The position numbers and the translations under genes were made by a program. From the NCBI GenBank assembly GCA_004292515.1, contig RDXB01000074.1:1-64000 (forward strand): a DNA stretch of 64,000 bases, read 5' to 3'. The notes under the pieces are model-generated. The model had not been told where the DNA came from, made no database searches, and saw only the letters and a list, made by a program, of their open reading frames with translations. This stretch comes from Oscillatoriales cyanobacterium. Lineage in GTDB: Bacteria; Cyanobacteriota; Cyanobacteriia; CACIAM-69d. This document shows, one piece after another, positions 26,666 to 36,161 of the stretch (its first letter is position 1; every line of letters begins with the position of its first letter).

Positions 26666-28420
26666 ATGAATAGACCTATGACCCAAACGGAAAAAGGGCG
26701 ATCGCGCTATTGGCAACTGTTGCCATTGGTGCGGGCAGAATGGCGAACAATTGCCCTAGCTTTGGCTTGCACCGTGGGGTTCACAGCCTTTTGGCCCGTG
26801 CTGGCTTGGTTGCCGGGTCAGTTAGCGGAACCGATCGGTAAAGGCCAGCCCAACCAAATTTTGCAACTGGCGGGCCTGGCTGCCCTGATTTTTTTGGTAC
26901 GCGGCGCATTTCAATATGGCCAAGACACGCTGATGGCCCAGGCAGCCTTGCGAATTGCCACCCAATTGCGGGTGCGGCTCTACGGCCATTTGCAAACTCT
27001 GAGTCTGGATTATTTTGAGCGATCGCAGGTGGGCGACTTGGCCTATCGGTTGACCGGTGATGTTGATCGGGTTGGGGAAGCCGTGGGCAAGGTGTTTCAC
27101 CAATTTGTGCCTTGCCTGCTGCAATTGATTGTCGTGTTGAGCTACATGATTTACCTCAACTGGCAGCTCACCCTGGCCACCTTTGCGATCGCCCCGTTGA
27201 TTGCGGTGCTGATTGCCTGGTTTGGCGATCGGCTGTTGAGTTTTGCCCGCCGCAGCCAAGACCGAATTGCCGGCCTCTCCGCCACGATCGCGGAAATTCT
27301 GGGCGGCATTCGGTTGATCCAAGCCTTCGGAGCCGAAACCACCGAACTCGATCGGTTTGCCCAGGAAGCCGAAGCCGCCCGCCGAGCCAAGCTGCAAGCC
27401 GCCCAAGCGAAAGCCGCCCAATTCGTGATCGTCGGCTTTTTGGAAGCCATGAGTGTGTTGGTGCTGTTTTGGTTGGGTAGTTGGCAAATCGGCGCAGGCA
27501 ACCTGACCGGCGCGGGCTTCATCAGCTACGTGACGGCGGTGGCGCTGCTGATCGACCCAATTTCAATCACCACCAGCAATTACAACGAATTCAAAGAAAG
27601 CGAAGCCTCGGTCGATCGGCTGTTTGAACTGATGGCCGTGCCGCCCACCGTGCGCGATCGCCCCGATGCCAAAGTGCTGCCCCGCGTCAGGGGCCGACTC
27701 GATTACCAGGCGATCGATTTTGCCTACCCCAGTCAAGATCAGCCGGTTTTACAGGGATTGGATCTGACTGTGGAACCGGGGGAAGCGATCGCCCTGGTCG
27801 GTGCTTCCGGCGCGGGCAAAAGCACAATCGTCAATTTGCTGCTGCGGTTTTATGATCCGCGATCGGGCAAAATCTGCATCGACGGCATTGATCTACGCGA
27901 TGCCACCCTCGCCAGCCTGCGCCAACAAATCGCGATCGTCCCCCAAGAAACGATCCTATTTTCTGGTTCGATCGCCCACAACATCGCCCTCGGTCAGCCC
28001 AACGTCAGCCTAGCCGAGATCCAGCGCGCCGCCGAAATTGCCAACGCCCACGACTTCATCAGTCAATTTTCCGAGGGCTACCACACCTGGGTTGGCGAGC
28101 GGGGCACGAACCTGTCAGGCGGCCAACGCCAACGGATTGCGATCGCCCGAGCTGTGTTGCGCGACCCCCGCATTTTGATTTTGGATGAAGCCACCAGCGC
28201 CCTCGACTCGGAATCCGAAAGCCTGGTGCAAGAAGCCCTCGATCGACTACGGCGCGATCGCACCACCCTGACAATCGCCCACCGCCTGGCCACCGTGCGC
28301 GGAGCTGATCGAATTTTAGTCGTCGAAAAAGGGCAAATCGTTGAGTCAGGAACCCACGAGGATTTGCTATCCCAAAATGGTCGCTACGCTGCCTATTATG
28401 CACGCCAATTTCGGGATTAA
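26666..28420 (+). CDS. ABC exporter (MsbA-like, half-transporter)
   Basis: 584 residues. Six-helix transmembrane domain (about 25-310), then a nucleotide-binding domain: Walker A VGASGAGKST, Q-loop IVPQETILF, signature NLSGGQRQRIAIARA, Walker B ILILDEATSALD and the switch His in TIAHRLATV. The TMD-NBD fusion works as a homodimer exporting lipids, peptides or glycolipids; substrate not readable. HepA/MsbA-type exporters are frequent in cyanobacteria. MNRPMTQTEKGRSRYWQ precedes the first helix; ATG start. Confidence 0.92.
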   Translation: MNRPMTQTEKGRSRYWQLLPLVRAEWRTIALALACTVGFTAFWPVLAWLPGQLAEPIGKGQPNQILQLAGLAALIFLVRGAFQYGQDTLMAQAALRIATQLRVRLYGHLQTLSLDYFERSQVGDLAYRLTGDVDRVGEAVGKVFHQFVPCLLQLIVVLSYMIYLNWQLTLATFAIAPLIAVLIAWFGDRLLSFARRSQDRIAGLSATIAEILGGIRLIQAFGAETTELDRFAQEAEAARRAKLQAAQAKAAQFVIVGFLEAMSVLVLFWLGSWQIGAGNLTGAGFISYVTAVALLIDPISITTSNYNEFKESEASVDRLFELMAVPPTVRDRPDAKVLPRVRGRLDYQAIDFAYPSQDQPVLQGLDLTVEPGEAIALVGASGAGKSTIVNLLLRFYDPRSGKICIDGIDLRDATLASLRQQIAIVPQETILFSGSIAHNIALGQPNVSLAEIQRAAEIANAHDFISQFSEGYHTWVGERGTNLSGGQRQRIAIARAVLRDPRILILDEATSALDSESESLVQEALDRLRRDRTTLTIAHRLATVRGADRILVVEKGQIVESGTHEDLLSQNGRYAAYYARQFRD

Positions 28421-28502
28421 TTCACCATCAATCCAATCATGATTTAGGTGTTTTGCAGGATAAAGCGATCGCCCAAATTATTCTATGAAATTACGATCAT
28501 CA

Positions 28503-28529
28503 TAGGGGCAGGTTTCAAACCTGCCCCTA
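28503..28529. repeat. Palindrome TAGGGGCAGGTTT / AAACCTGCCCCTA
   Basis: Thirteen-base perfect arms around one central base, 82 bases after the ABC transporter stop. A shorter relative is at 20135-20155. A widespread type of cyanobacterial intergenic repeat; possibly serves as the transporter's terminator hairpin. Confidence 0.85.
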
Positions 28530-28630
28530 CCCAAATTGATTGATTTCACCGGAATGTGATCGAAAAATTTAGAGGCTTTCGTATTAAGGAATGGTTCAGG
28601 CGATTGCCTCTCGATTCCTTCGTTAGAATG

Positions 28631-28645
28631 ATCAAGGTTCTTGAT
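28631..28645. promoter_or_regulatory. Inverted repeat upstream of ene-reductase, possible operator
   Basis: ATCAAG-GTT-CTTGAT, six-base arms with a three-base spacer, ends 29 bases before the start codon. Its position suits a repressor or activator site, as ene-reductase genes are often controlled by small redox or xenobiotic regulators. No regulator gene is adjacent, so this remains a suggestion. Confidence 0.3.
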
Positions 28646-28674
28646 ATCTCAATCGTTAAAGGATTCGCATCCCC

Positions 28675-29775
28675 ATGACTGTATCCCCTCATTTGCTTAG
28701 TCCCTTTTCGATCGGCGATCGCACCCTCAAAAATCGCGTCGTCTTGGCTCCCCTCACCCGCGCTCGTGCCGGTGTGGAACGAATGCCCAACGCCCTGATG
28801 GCCGAATATTACGCCCAGCGATCGAACGCCGGTCTATTGATCAGCGAAGCCACGGTGGTTTCTGAACAGGGCATCGGCTGGCAAAACTCCCCCGGCATCT
28901 ACACCGACGCACAAGCCGACGCTTGGCAACCAGTCACCCAAGCCGTCCACGATCGCGACAGTCAGATTTTCTTGCAACTGTGGCATTGCGGCCGGGCTTC
29001 CCACAGCAGTTTCTTTGCCGATGGTTCCCTGCCCGTGTCCGCATCGGCGATCGCGATCGCCAATGACCACATCCACACGCCCACCGGCAAACATCCCTAC
29101 GAAACGCCCCGCGCCCTGGAAACCGAGGAAGTCGCCGCCGTGGTTGAAGACTATCGCCGCGCCGCCGAACGGGCCAAAGCCGCCGGGTTTGATGGCGTTG
29201 AAGTCCATGCCGCCAATGGTTATTTAATCGATCAATTCCTACAATCCAAAACCAACCAGCGAAGCGATCACTACGGCGGCAGTTTAGAAAATCGCTATCA
29301 ATTTTTGAGTGAAATTTTAGCAGCCGTGCTGACGGTTCTCCCAGCCGATCGCGTAGGGGTTCGCCTTTCACCCAACGGCGTTTTTAATGACATGGGATCA
29401 CCCGATTACCGCGAAACATTTACCTACGTTGCCCAGCAGTTAAACGCCCTAAACTTGGGCTATTTACACGTGATGGATGGGCTGGCTTTTGGGTTTCATC
29501 AACTGGGTGAACCGATGACCCTTACCGAATTTCGGGCTGTGTTTGCTGGTTGCTTGATCGGCAACTGTGGCTACACCCAAGACACCGCCGAAGCCGCGAT
29601 CGCCTCGGGCCAAGCAGACCTGATCGCCTTCGGTCGGCCCTTCATCAGCAACCCCGATTTAGTCGATCGGTTTGCCAACGGTTGGCCCCTCGCGCCCGAA
29701 GCCCCCATGGCCGACTGGTACTCCTTTGAGCCAGCCGGTTACGCAGACTTCCCCGCCTATCAAGCCTCCGCTTAA
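28675..29775 (+). CDS. Alkene reductase, Old Yellow Enzyme family
   Basis: 366 residues with an FMN-dependent TIM barrel. Seen: LLSPFSIGDRTLKNRVVLAPLTRARA at the N-terminus, QIFLQLWHCGRASH, GFDGVEVHAANGYLIDQFLQSKTNQRSDHYGGSLENR (the family signature) and ADLIAFGRPFISNPDLVDR near the phosphate site. Such enzymes reduce activated C=C bonds or nitro groups with NAD(P)H. AAAGGA lies 10-15 bases upstream of the ATG. Convergent with the large CHAT gene. Confidence 0.94.
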   Translation: MTVSPHLLSPFSIGDRTLKNRVVLAPLTRARAGVERMPNALMAEYYAQRSNAGLLISEATVVSEQGIGWQNSPGIYTDAQADAWQPVTQAVHDRDSQIFLQLWHCGRASHSSFFADGSLPVSASAIAIANDHIHTPTGKHPYETPRALETEEVAAVVEDYRRAAERAKAAGFDGVEVHAANGYLIDQFLQSKTNQRSDHYGGSLENRYQFLSEILAAVLTVLPADRVGVRLSPNGVFNDMGSPDYRETFTYVAQQLNALNLGYLHVMDGLAFGFHQLGEPMTLTEFRAVFAGCLIGNCGYTQDTAEAAIASGQADLIAFGRPFISNPDLVDRFANGWPLAPEAPMADWYSFEPAGYADFPAYQASA

Positions 29776-29793
29776 CGGCTCGCCAACGCTCCT

Positions 29794-29819
29794 AGACAAG
29801 GGGTTGAAACCCCTTGTCT
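29794..29819. terminator. Palindrome AGACAAGGGG / CCCCTTGTCT between convergent genes
   Basis: Perfect 10-base arms separated by TTGAAA, placed 18 bases after the ene-reductase stop and 8 bases beyond the stop of the opposing CHAT gene. A member of the dispersed palindrome family, here sited as a bidirectional transcript-end hairpin; there is no T-run. Confidence 0.5.
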
Positions 29820-29827
29820 GGTTGGGG

Positions 29828-32800
29828 TCAGTGGGTGTCGCCGATCAGGGTGAAGGCAGCCCAGTCGATCGGGTCGGGGTATTGCTGCATCGTCGCCAAG
29901 GTCGCCTGCCGCAGGGCCGCTGCCTTGTCGAGACCTTGCCCCAAGAACTCGTAAAACCGCGTCATCAGGGCCGCCGTGGGCGCATCGGGCACGGCCCATT
30001 GGGTGACGATCGCACTCGGGGCCCCGGCCGCCAGCAGCGATCGTGACAGACCCACAATCCCATCCCCCGACAAAGCACCCTGGCCCGTGTTGCAAGCACT
30101 CAGCACCACCAACTGGGCGTTCAAATCCAAATTCAGCAACTCCCGCGCCGTCAGCCAGCCGTCGTTCCCGTCACTGCCGGGAGCCAGGGCGATCGCACTG
30201 TCTAGCCCCCGTTTCGAGTCCAACAGCCCGTGAGTCGCCAGGTGGATCACGCTGGCTTGCTGAATCCGATCGAGCACCGCCGCCTTAGTCGCCGCATCCC
30301 CCGTCAAGGGTTGCGTATTCAGCATTTGGGCCACGGCCACCGCCTCCGCCTCCGCGTTGGGCAAGGGGGCCAGTTGCGATCGCGTATTGTTGCTGCGGCG
30401 ACTGGGCAACACCGGCATCGTTGGGTTGCCCACAATCAAGGGACGATCGCCCAGCTTCACCCCCCGATCGCGCAACTGTTGGGCCTGTTGGGTGGTGCGA
30501 TCGAGCACTTGAATCGACGGAGCCGTGGCCAGGCTGTAGCGCTCAATCAGGTAACGACCTTGGGCATCTTGCAGCGCCGAAAAGGGCACGAGAAACAAAT
30601 CCTGCTGGGGCATGACAATCAGTTGGTCGCCCTCCCGAGTGGGCAGCAAATCGGCGATCGGGGTGATTAACAGGTCATGCAGTTGCCGCAACCCCGGAAC
30701 CACCGATCGCACCAAGTCCGTACCGACTTCGCCCGATCGATTCGCCTGCCGCGCGCTCAAAAACACCCGCAACAACGGCAACTGATCTTTCAAAAACTGG
30801 TAGTTAGGCAGGTTCACTCGCCGGAACTGCACCGACCCCGAAGGCTGCACCACCCAAATATTCACGCCCAAATCCGTCAGTTGGCGCTGACCATCGATGT
30901 CCATCACCTCCCGCTCGATCGAATAAGACACGAGGGTGGCTGACTGTGCCCGGGCCACTTGCCGGATTCGATCGATGTCGATCGGTTCCACAGGGTTGGT
31001 GGCCGGCTTGGCTCCTCCTCCCGCCTGGGGGCGATCGCGCCAGTTGCTCTCTTCCGCCAGCAGTTTCAAGAGCGCTTGCGATCGGCTGCGTTCATTAATT
31101 TCCAGGGCAAGTTCTGGCTGTTGAGCCGCCAGCAACACGGTCTGCAAGGTGCTGTAGGTAGTTTCCTGGGTTTCAAAAATCGCCAGCCTAGCCCCGTCGT
31201 TGGTCAGGTTTTCCCGCAAGCGCTCCCAAGCGGCGATCGCCTGTTGCAAGTGGTCGATCGATTGGTCAAACTGCTTCAGTTGATATTGCGTATCTCCCAA
31301 GTTGCTCAGGACTCGGGCTTCTGCATGGCGATCGCCCAATTCCCGAGTCAGGGCCAGGGCCCGGGTTTGGGCCGCCGCCGCCGCCTGGTAATTTTCCCGG
31401 CCATACTCCACCAGCCCCAAGTTATCCAAAATGCGAGCGATCGCCCGGCGATCGTGCACTTGCTCTGCCAAAGTCAGCGCCTCCGTTTGGGCTGCCATGG
31501 CGGCGGTGTAGTCCGTGTTTTGATAATGCAGCAGACCCAATTGGGTCAGGGCCCGGGCCTGGGCACTGGGGTTTTGTTGCTGCTGGGCAATCACTAGGGC
31601 CTGTTCTTGATAGCGTTTGGCTTGGGCAAAGTCCTTTTGCTTAGACGCAATCAGCCCCAAGTTATTCAGCACCTGGCTTTCGAGGGCTGGCAGTTGGTGC
31701 GATCGCGCCAGTTTCAAAGCCCGCTGGTAATGCTCCGTGGATTCGGCAAATTGCCCCAACGCCCCATAAACATTCCCCAGCTCACTTTCGGCGATCGCCT
31801 CCAACACCGGCTGGTTGTGGCCCAGGGCCAATAACCGCGCTTCTTCGTAGGCTTTGAGTGCATCGCCATATTCCCCAGCTTGGTAGTGGATCTGACCGAG
31901 CTGATAAAGGGCCCGTTGCAGAGCCGGTCTGTCTTGATCGGCACGCGCCCAAGCAACCGCCTTGCGCTCACAGTCCAACCAATGATTGGGGTGACAAACT
32001 TCGATCGCCACCCCAGCCGCGATCACATTGGGCAGCGAACCCACCATTGGATCTAACATCCGATCCAGCATCTGATCAGTCCACGGCAACGCCCCACGCG
32101 CCGAGGCCTCGTCCGGCAAGCCAGTCCCTATTTTGTCCGACTCGATCGCCACCGATGCAACCGGCAACGACGGAGTCCACAGCCGTTCCAGGGTTTGACC
32201 CTCATCCCCCGCTGCCACCACCACACCCGCCATCCAATCCACCCGACTGCGGCCAAACCCCACCCCGCGACCGCCAACGCTTTCCCGGCCCAAACCCAGA
32301 GCCAATGGCTTCAGGGGACTGGTCGCCCGTTCCGCACTGAGGCTCAAGCTCCAGGGAGAAGAGGCCACCGGCAAGCTGACGGCTCGCCGAACAATTTCAA
32401 TCCCCGCCGAATTCCGCAAGGCCTGCAAATCTAGCACCTGGCCCGGATCGGCGATCGCCTGATCATCAAGCTGTGACCCGGCCGGTTTGGCATTCACCCA
32501 AGTTCCAGAATTAACCCCCGGAGTCACGAGATTCGTGGGCGATCCATTCCCTGAGCCGATCGACCCGGAGCCACCCGGCCGCAGCGAGCTTGGGTTCTGG
32601 CCACCGCTGATCGGAGTTGGCAAAGAGGGCACACCCACAACCTGAATCCCAGCACCAGCAGGATTTGGCGCGGAATTGACGGGAACGCCAGAACTGCTGC
32701 CAATCCCGCCCACGTCGGGCCGCCCAGGCAAAGCACCACTAGCACCATTCAAACCCGCTTGGCTGATGCCCGCCCGCTGCAAAATCGCCGACGAGTTCAC

Positions 32801-34891
32801 CCCAGAATTGAGCGCTGTTCCCAAATCGGGCGATCGGGGAATTGCACTGCCCGCCCCAGGATTAGCATTGGGAGCTGCTCCAGGCGCACTCCCCACAGAT
32901 GGCAGGTTGCCGGGATTGGTTGAATTGGGCAAGGCCGCTGCCCCTGTATTTGTTCCTGTGTTTATCCCTGTATTTGTCCCTGGATTAGTCCCGGTGGGCG
33001 CAGCAGCCAGACCCAGATCAATCAAGTCATTCACATTGGTTAGCCAGGGGGCCGACGAAGCGGGCTGCTTGACTGACCAAGCCGTTCCCGGTGCAGCGGG
33101 AGCAGTGAATGCACCCAAGCCACCCGTGTTATTTATCCCTGGATTATTGGTGGTTGGATTATTGGTGGTTGGATTGAGGGTGAGCGTTGTGGTGCTGGCG
33201 ATCGCTGGCAGCGACAAAGACTCGTCATCCTGCTCACTGGTCGTGGTGATGCCGCTAGAACCAGTCAGGTTGACCGTATTCAACGGCGTGGTGCTGAATG
33301 AGGTCGATGGGCTGGCATTCGTTGCGCCACTGGTCGGCTGAATGGGGGTGACCGGAATCAGAACAGGAGCCAGATTAGGCGTGGCACTAGTCAGCGTGGG
33401 TTGACCGGTTAGGCTGGTAATTGCGGTTGTGGTGCTCACCGAAGTGGGCGTAATGGTCACAGTGGGCGTAATGGTCGGCGTAATGGTTGGCGTGACGGTC
33501 GGGGCTGGGGACGGAGACGGTGGAATTAAAACTAGGCGGTTGTTGCGAACCGGAGTTTGACTAAAACTCAGAGTTGTGGCGTTGTTGGTTTGGCTGAGGG
33601 CGGGTTGATAGGTGCTGCGAAAGGCGGCGGGGCCACCGGTGGGTGTCGTCAAAAACAGTTGACCGCCGGTTTGCAAGGGCATATCCCCGGCGATCGCCCC
33701 GGAGCTGACCACAAACAGGTTGCCCTGACTGCTGAGGCGACTGGCAGGATCATGCAAGCTATACAAATCCACAGCCCGATCGCCCCACAGGGTCAACTGT
33801 CCGCCGGCCGTCGCCTGCAAAGGCCGGCCCGGCGCATCCCGGCCGATCGCCCCATTCCCCGCCAGCAAGTGGAGATCGCCCGTGGTTTGCAACTGGCTGG
33901 CTAACAAAATCAAGTGATTGACCGCCGACAGGGTGGCCGTGCCCGCTTGGGCCGACTGCACCGCCAGATCGCCCGGTTGCAACGTCCCCTGGGAATGGCT
34001 AATCGACACGCTGCCATTGGGATTGACCGTCAGGCCGTTGGCCGTCACCGGCTGACCCGCCAGCAACTCAGGAATCGATCGCGGCCAAATTGGCCCGATC
34101 GCCCCGGTTCCCGACTCCAGGCCCGACCGCCCCGCGATCGGCAAATCGATCGCCAACACCGACCCCGCCGGGGTGAACCGCACGTGGCGATCGCCCGGCA
34201 CTGCCGCCACCGTCAGTCGCCCACCGGGGGCCACCAGCTCCCCCAGACTGACCACCGAGCCACCCACCAGGCTGAGGCTCTGGCCCGACGGCACAGCCAA
34301 CAGTCCTTGATTCAGAATCCCCGCCGGTTGACTCAGCGCAAAACTCAGTCCACTCGGGTCGCCCCACAAGTTGGCATAGTCATTAACCCCAGCCAGATTG
34401 AGCCAGCGATCGCCCCCATCTCCAAAGCTCACGCCCGTTGCCGTGGTTGCCGTAAACGCGGCCGGCACATTCAAGCGCGCCTCGGGGCCAAACACAATCC
34501 CCGCCGGGTTGATCAAAAATAGATTCGGACTGCCACCCACCACCTGAATCAGGCCGTTAATTTGGGACGGGTCGCCGCCCACCACCTGACCCAGAATGTT
34601 GCGTAGATCCGGCGTGGCTAAAAAATTAGCAATTTCGTTGGCATTCAGGTTAAACCGCTGAAAGCTGTGAAAGAGATTAGACCCATCACTCGATCGACTG
34701 CCGCCGCCAATCTCGATTCGGTTGCCCTCGATCGTCACCCGCGTGCCCGTGCCGTCGGGTGCTGGGGCGATCGACTCAGCCTGGGCGATCGATCCCATCA
34801 GCAGCCACCATGTCGCCACTCCCCAACCCAATGACCAAGGCGATCGGCCCGCTGGAGTTCGCTTCCGTCTCAGCAGTTCACTCGGTTTCAT
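29828..34891 (-). CDS. Giant two-partner-secretion exoprotein with TPR repeats and C-terminal CHAT protease
   Basis: About 1687 residues from the ATG at 34891; a GTG 11 codons upstream is also open and residue numbers here count from it. A signal peptide (WGVATWWLLMGSIAQA) leads into a haemagglutination-activity/TPS domain (about 50-330) with FHSFQRFNLNANEIANFL and SPNLFLINPAGIVFGPEARLNV. A Thr/Pro/Asn/Gly low-complexity linker (about 460-850) includes PTITPT and NTGINTGTNTG runs. TPR repeats span about 990-1240. The CHAT domain (about 1330-1698) has the caspase-like dyad in HLATHG (His1565) and LSACNTG (Cys1611). It is predicted to be exported through an Omp85-type TpsB pore; no TpsB gene is in the window. 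Substrate unknown. Confidence 0.88.
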   Translation of the reverse strand: MKPSELLRRKRTPAGRSPWSLGWGVATWWLLMGSIAQAESIAPAPDGTGTRVTIEGNRIEIGGGSRSSDGSNLFHSFQRFNLNANEIANFLATPDLRNILGQVVGGDPSQINGLIQVVGGSPNLFLINPAGIVFGPEARLNVPAAFTATTATGVSFGDGGDRWLNLAGVNDYANLWGDPSGLSFALSQPAGILNQGLLAVPSGQSLSLVGGSVVSLGELVAPGGRLTVAAVPGDRHVRFTPAGSVLAIDLPIAGRSGLESGTGAIGPIWPRSIPELLAGQPVTANGLTVNPNGSVSISHSQGTLQPGDLAVQSAQAGTATLSAVNHLILLASQLQTTGDLHLLAGNGAIGRDAPGRPLQATAGGQLTLWGDRAVDLYSLHDPASRLSSQGNLFVVSSGAIAGDMPLQTGGQLFLTTPTGGPAAFRSTYQPALSQTNNATTLSFSQTPVRNNRLVLIPPSPSPAPTVTPTITPTITPTVTITPTSVSTTTAITSLTGQPTLTSATPNLAPVLIPVTPIQPTSGATNASPSTSFSTTPLNTVNLTGSSGITTTSEQDDESLSLPAIASTTTLTLNPTTNNPTTNNPGINNTGGLGAFTAPAAPGTAWSVKQPASSAPWLTNVNDLIDLGLAAAPTGTNPGTNTGINTGTNTGAAALPNSTNPGNLPSVGSAPGAAPNANPGAGSAIPRSPDLGTALNSGVNSSAILQRAGISQAGLNGASGALPGRPDVGGIGSSSGVPVNSAPNPAGAGIQVVGVPSLPTPISGGQNPSSLRPGGSGSIGSGNGSPTNLVTPGVNSGTWVNAKPAGSQLDDQAIADPGQVLDLQALRNSAGIEIVRRAVSLPVASSPWSLSLSAERATSPLKPLALGLGRESVGGRGVGFGRSRVDWMAGVVVAAGDEGQTLERLWTPSLPVASVAIESDKIGTGLPDEASARGALPWTDQMLDRMLDPMVGSLPNVIAAGVAIEVCHPNHWLDCERKAVAWARADQDRPALQRALYQLGQIHYQAGEYGDALKAYEEARLLALGHNQPVLEAIAESELGNVYGALGQFAESTEHYQRALKLARSHQLPALESQVLNNLGLIASKQKDFAQAKRYQEQALVIAQQQQNPSAQARALTQLGLLHYQNTDYTAAMAAQTEALTLAEQVHDRRAIARILDNLGLVEYGRENYQAAAAAQTRALALTRELGDRHAEARVLSNLGDTQYQLKQFDQSIDHLQQAIAAWERLRENLTNDGARLAIFETQETTYSTLQTVLLAAQQPELALEINERSRSQALLKLLAEESNWRDRPQAGGGAKPATNPVEPIDIDRIRQVARAQSATLVSYSIEREVMDIDGQRQLTDLGVNIWVVQPSGSVQFRRVNLPNYQFLKDQLPLLRVFLSARQANRSGEVGTDLVRSVVPGLRQLHDLLITPIADLLPTREGDQLIVMPQQDLFLVPFSALQDAQGRYLIERYSLATAPSIQVLDRTTQQAQQLRDRGVKLGDRPLIVGNPTMPVLPSRRSNNTRSQLAPLPNAEAEAVAVAQMLNTQPLTGDAATKAAVLDRIQQASVIHLATHGLLDSKRGLDSAIALAPGSDGNDGWLTARELLNLDLNAQLVVLSACNTGQGALSGDGIVGLSRSLLAAGAPSAIVTQWAVPDAPTAALMTRFYEFLGQGLDKAAALRQATLATMQQYPDPIDWAAFTLIGDTH

Positions 34892-35281
34892 GGTCAGCAG
34901 CATGGTGCAGATCATCTTCTTCACTGAGCAGGTTTCGAGCCAATCCTTTGTCCAAATGCCCCCAATTTAGAGACACCCTCGATCGCCACCCTATAATCAC
35001 CACCCTGACCCCACCGCCAGCCAAGATGATCGCCACCGGTCGCTATACATGGTAGCCAGCGACGGTCGCCAAAAACGGTAGCCAGTGATAGTCACCACCC
35101 AGGTTACGACTGATCTAGCGATCGCCGCCCCGCTCCATAACCATCAGCATCCCGCATCAGGGCGATCGTCCACCCATGAGCCATCGGCCCTTGCGCGATC
35201 GATACCATCCCCCATTTCATGTCCATCCCCCATTTCATGTCCATCCCCTATTTCCCATCCATCACCCCCAACCATCGATCA
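34892..35281. other. 390-base divergent region with tandem repeats
   Basis: Between the CHAT exoprotein and sulfotransferase genes. CATCCCCCATTTCATGTC is repeated at 35206-35223 and 35224-35241 with a third partial copy to 35254. An imperfect 20-base duplication beginning GGTAGCCAG lies near 35050-35100. No additional gene is seen; the in-frame extension of the sulfotransferase frame through the repeats is not counted. Confidence 0.6.
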
Positions 35282-35989
35282 ATGTCTCACACCATTCCCA
35301 ACCATGCCTATGTCCTGATTATCGGCACGATGAAAGCAGGAACAACTTCCTTATTTCGCTACTTGCAAGATCACCCGGAAATCTGCCCCGCTTCGATCAA
35401 AGAAGCAGAGTTTTTTTCGCGTCACCAGGAACATAAAGCTGCTCTAAATCATTATTCAGATCTTTGGGATTTTAAACCCGAAGTTCACAAATACGCCCTA
35501 GAAGCCTCTACGGGCTACAGTAAATATCCAATGGAAATGTCTGTTCCCCAAGCTATTTTTGAGTATGGTTTGCAGCCTAAGTTCATTTATGTTGTTAGAA
35601 ATCCCTTTGACCGAATTGAATCACACCTAAACTTCATTAGTCCGTGGGATGAAACCAAGCGCAAGGTGATCTATCGCCATGCAATTCGGGTTAGCCAGTA
35701 TATGACCCAACTGGAGCGCTATTTTGCGTATTTCTCACGGGATCAATTTCTGATCTTGGACTTTGATCAGCTTTGCCACGATCCAGCATCCCTCCTGAAA
35801 CAGATTTATGATTTCTTAGAAATTTCCGATCACTACTTTCCAGAAACTTACACAATTGAAAATATTACGCCAACCAAGAAACGTCGCCTTTCCGTGATGG
35901 AGCGAGCGATGATTTCTGACACCTTGAAGCTGGATATGTATCGGTTCCAAAAGCACTATGGCTTTGATATTCAGAAGTGGGGATTCTAG
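35282..35989 (+). CDS. Sulfotransferase domain protein
   Basis: 235 residues from the ATG at 35282. IIGTMKAGTTSLFRYL (about 13-28) is the 5'-phosphosulfate loop and YVVRNPFDRIESHLNF is the 3'-phosphate motif of PAPS-dependent sulfotransferases. FLEISDHYFPETY and the C-terminal RFQKHYGFDIQKWGF fit this bacterial family. Predicted to sulfate a small molecule, lipid or sugar; acceptor unknown. The gene is clearly more AT-rich than its neighbours, suggesting recent acquisition. No PAPS-synthesis genes are nearby. Confidence 0.88.
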   Translation: MSHTIPNHAYVLIIGTMKAGTTSLFRYLQDHPEICPASIKEAEFFSRHQEHKAALNHYSDLWDFKPEVHKYALEASTGYSKYPMEMSVPQAIFEYGLQPKFIYVVRNPFDRIESHLNFISPWDETKRKVIYRHAIRVSQYMTQLERYFAYFSRDQFLILDFDQLCHDPASLLKQIYDFLEISDHYFPETYTIENITPTKKRRLSVMERAMISDTLKLDMYRFQKHYGFDIQKWGF

Positions 35990-36161
35990 GGACTATGATC
36001 CAATGATCGGCGACTCTGATCCCACCATCATGGGACTGTAGAGCCAAGGGATTTAGGTTTTTTTGGGTTGGATCACCCTCTGGTCAGGGGGTTGATCAAC
36101 AGATCATTAGCTAGATCATTAGCTCGTTTTTGGCTATTCGATTGGATGATTGGTTCACATT

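Noticed and set aside
36000-36161. Cobalamin riboswitch upstream of cobB
   Set aside because: No B12-box-like sequence was recognised and the leader is short.
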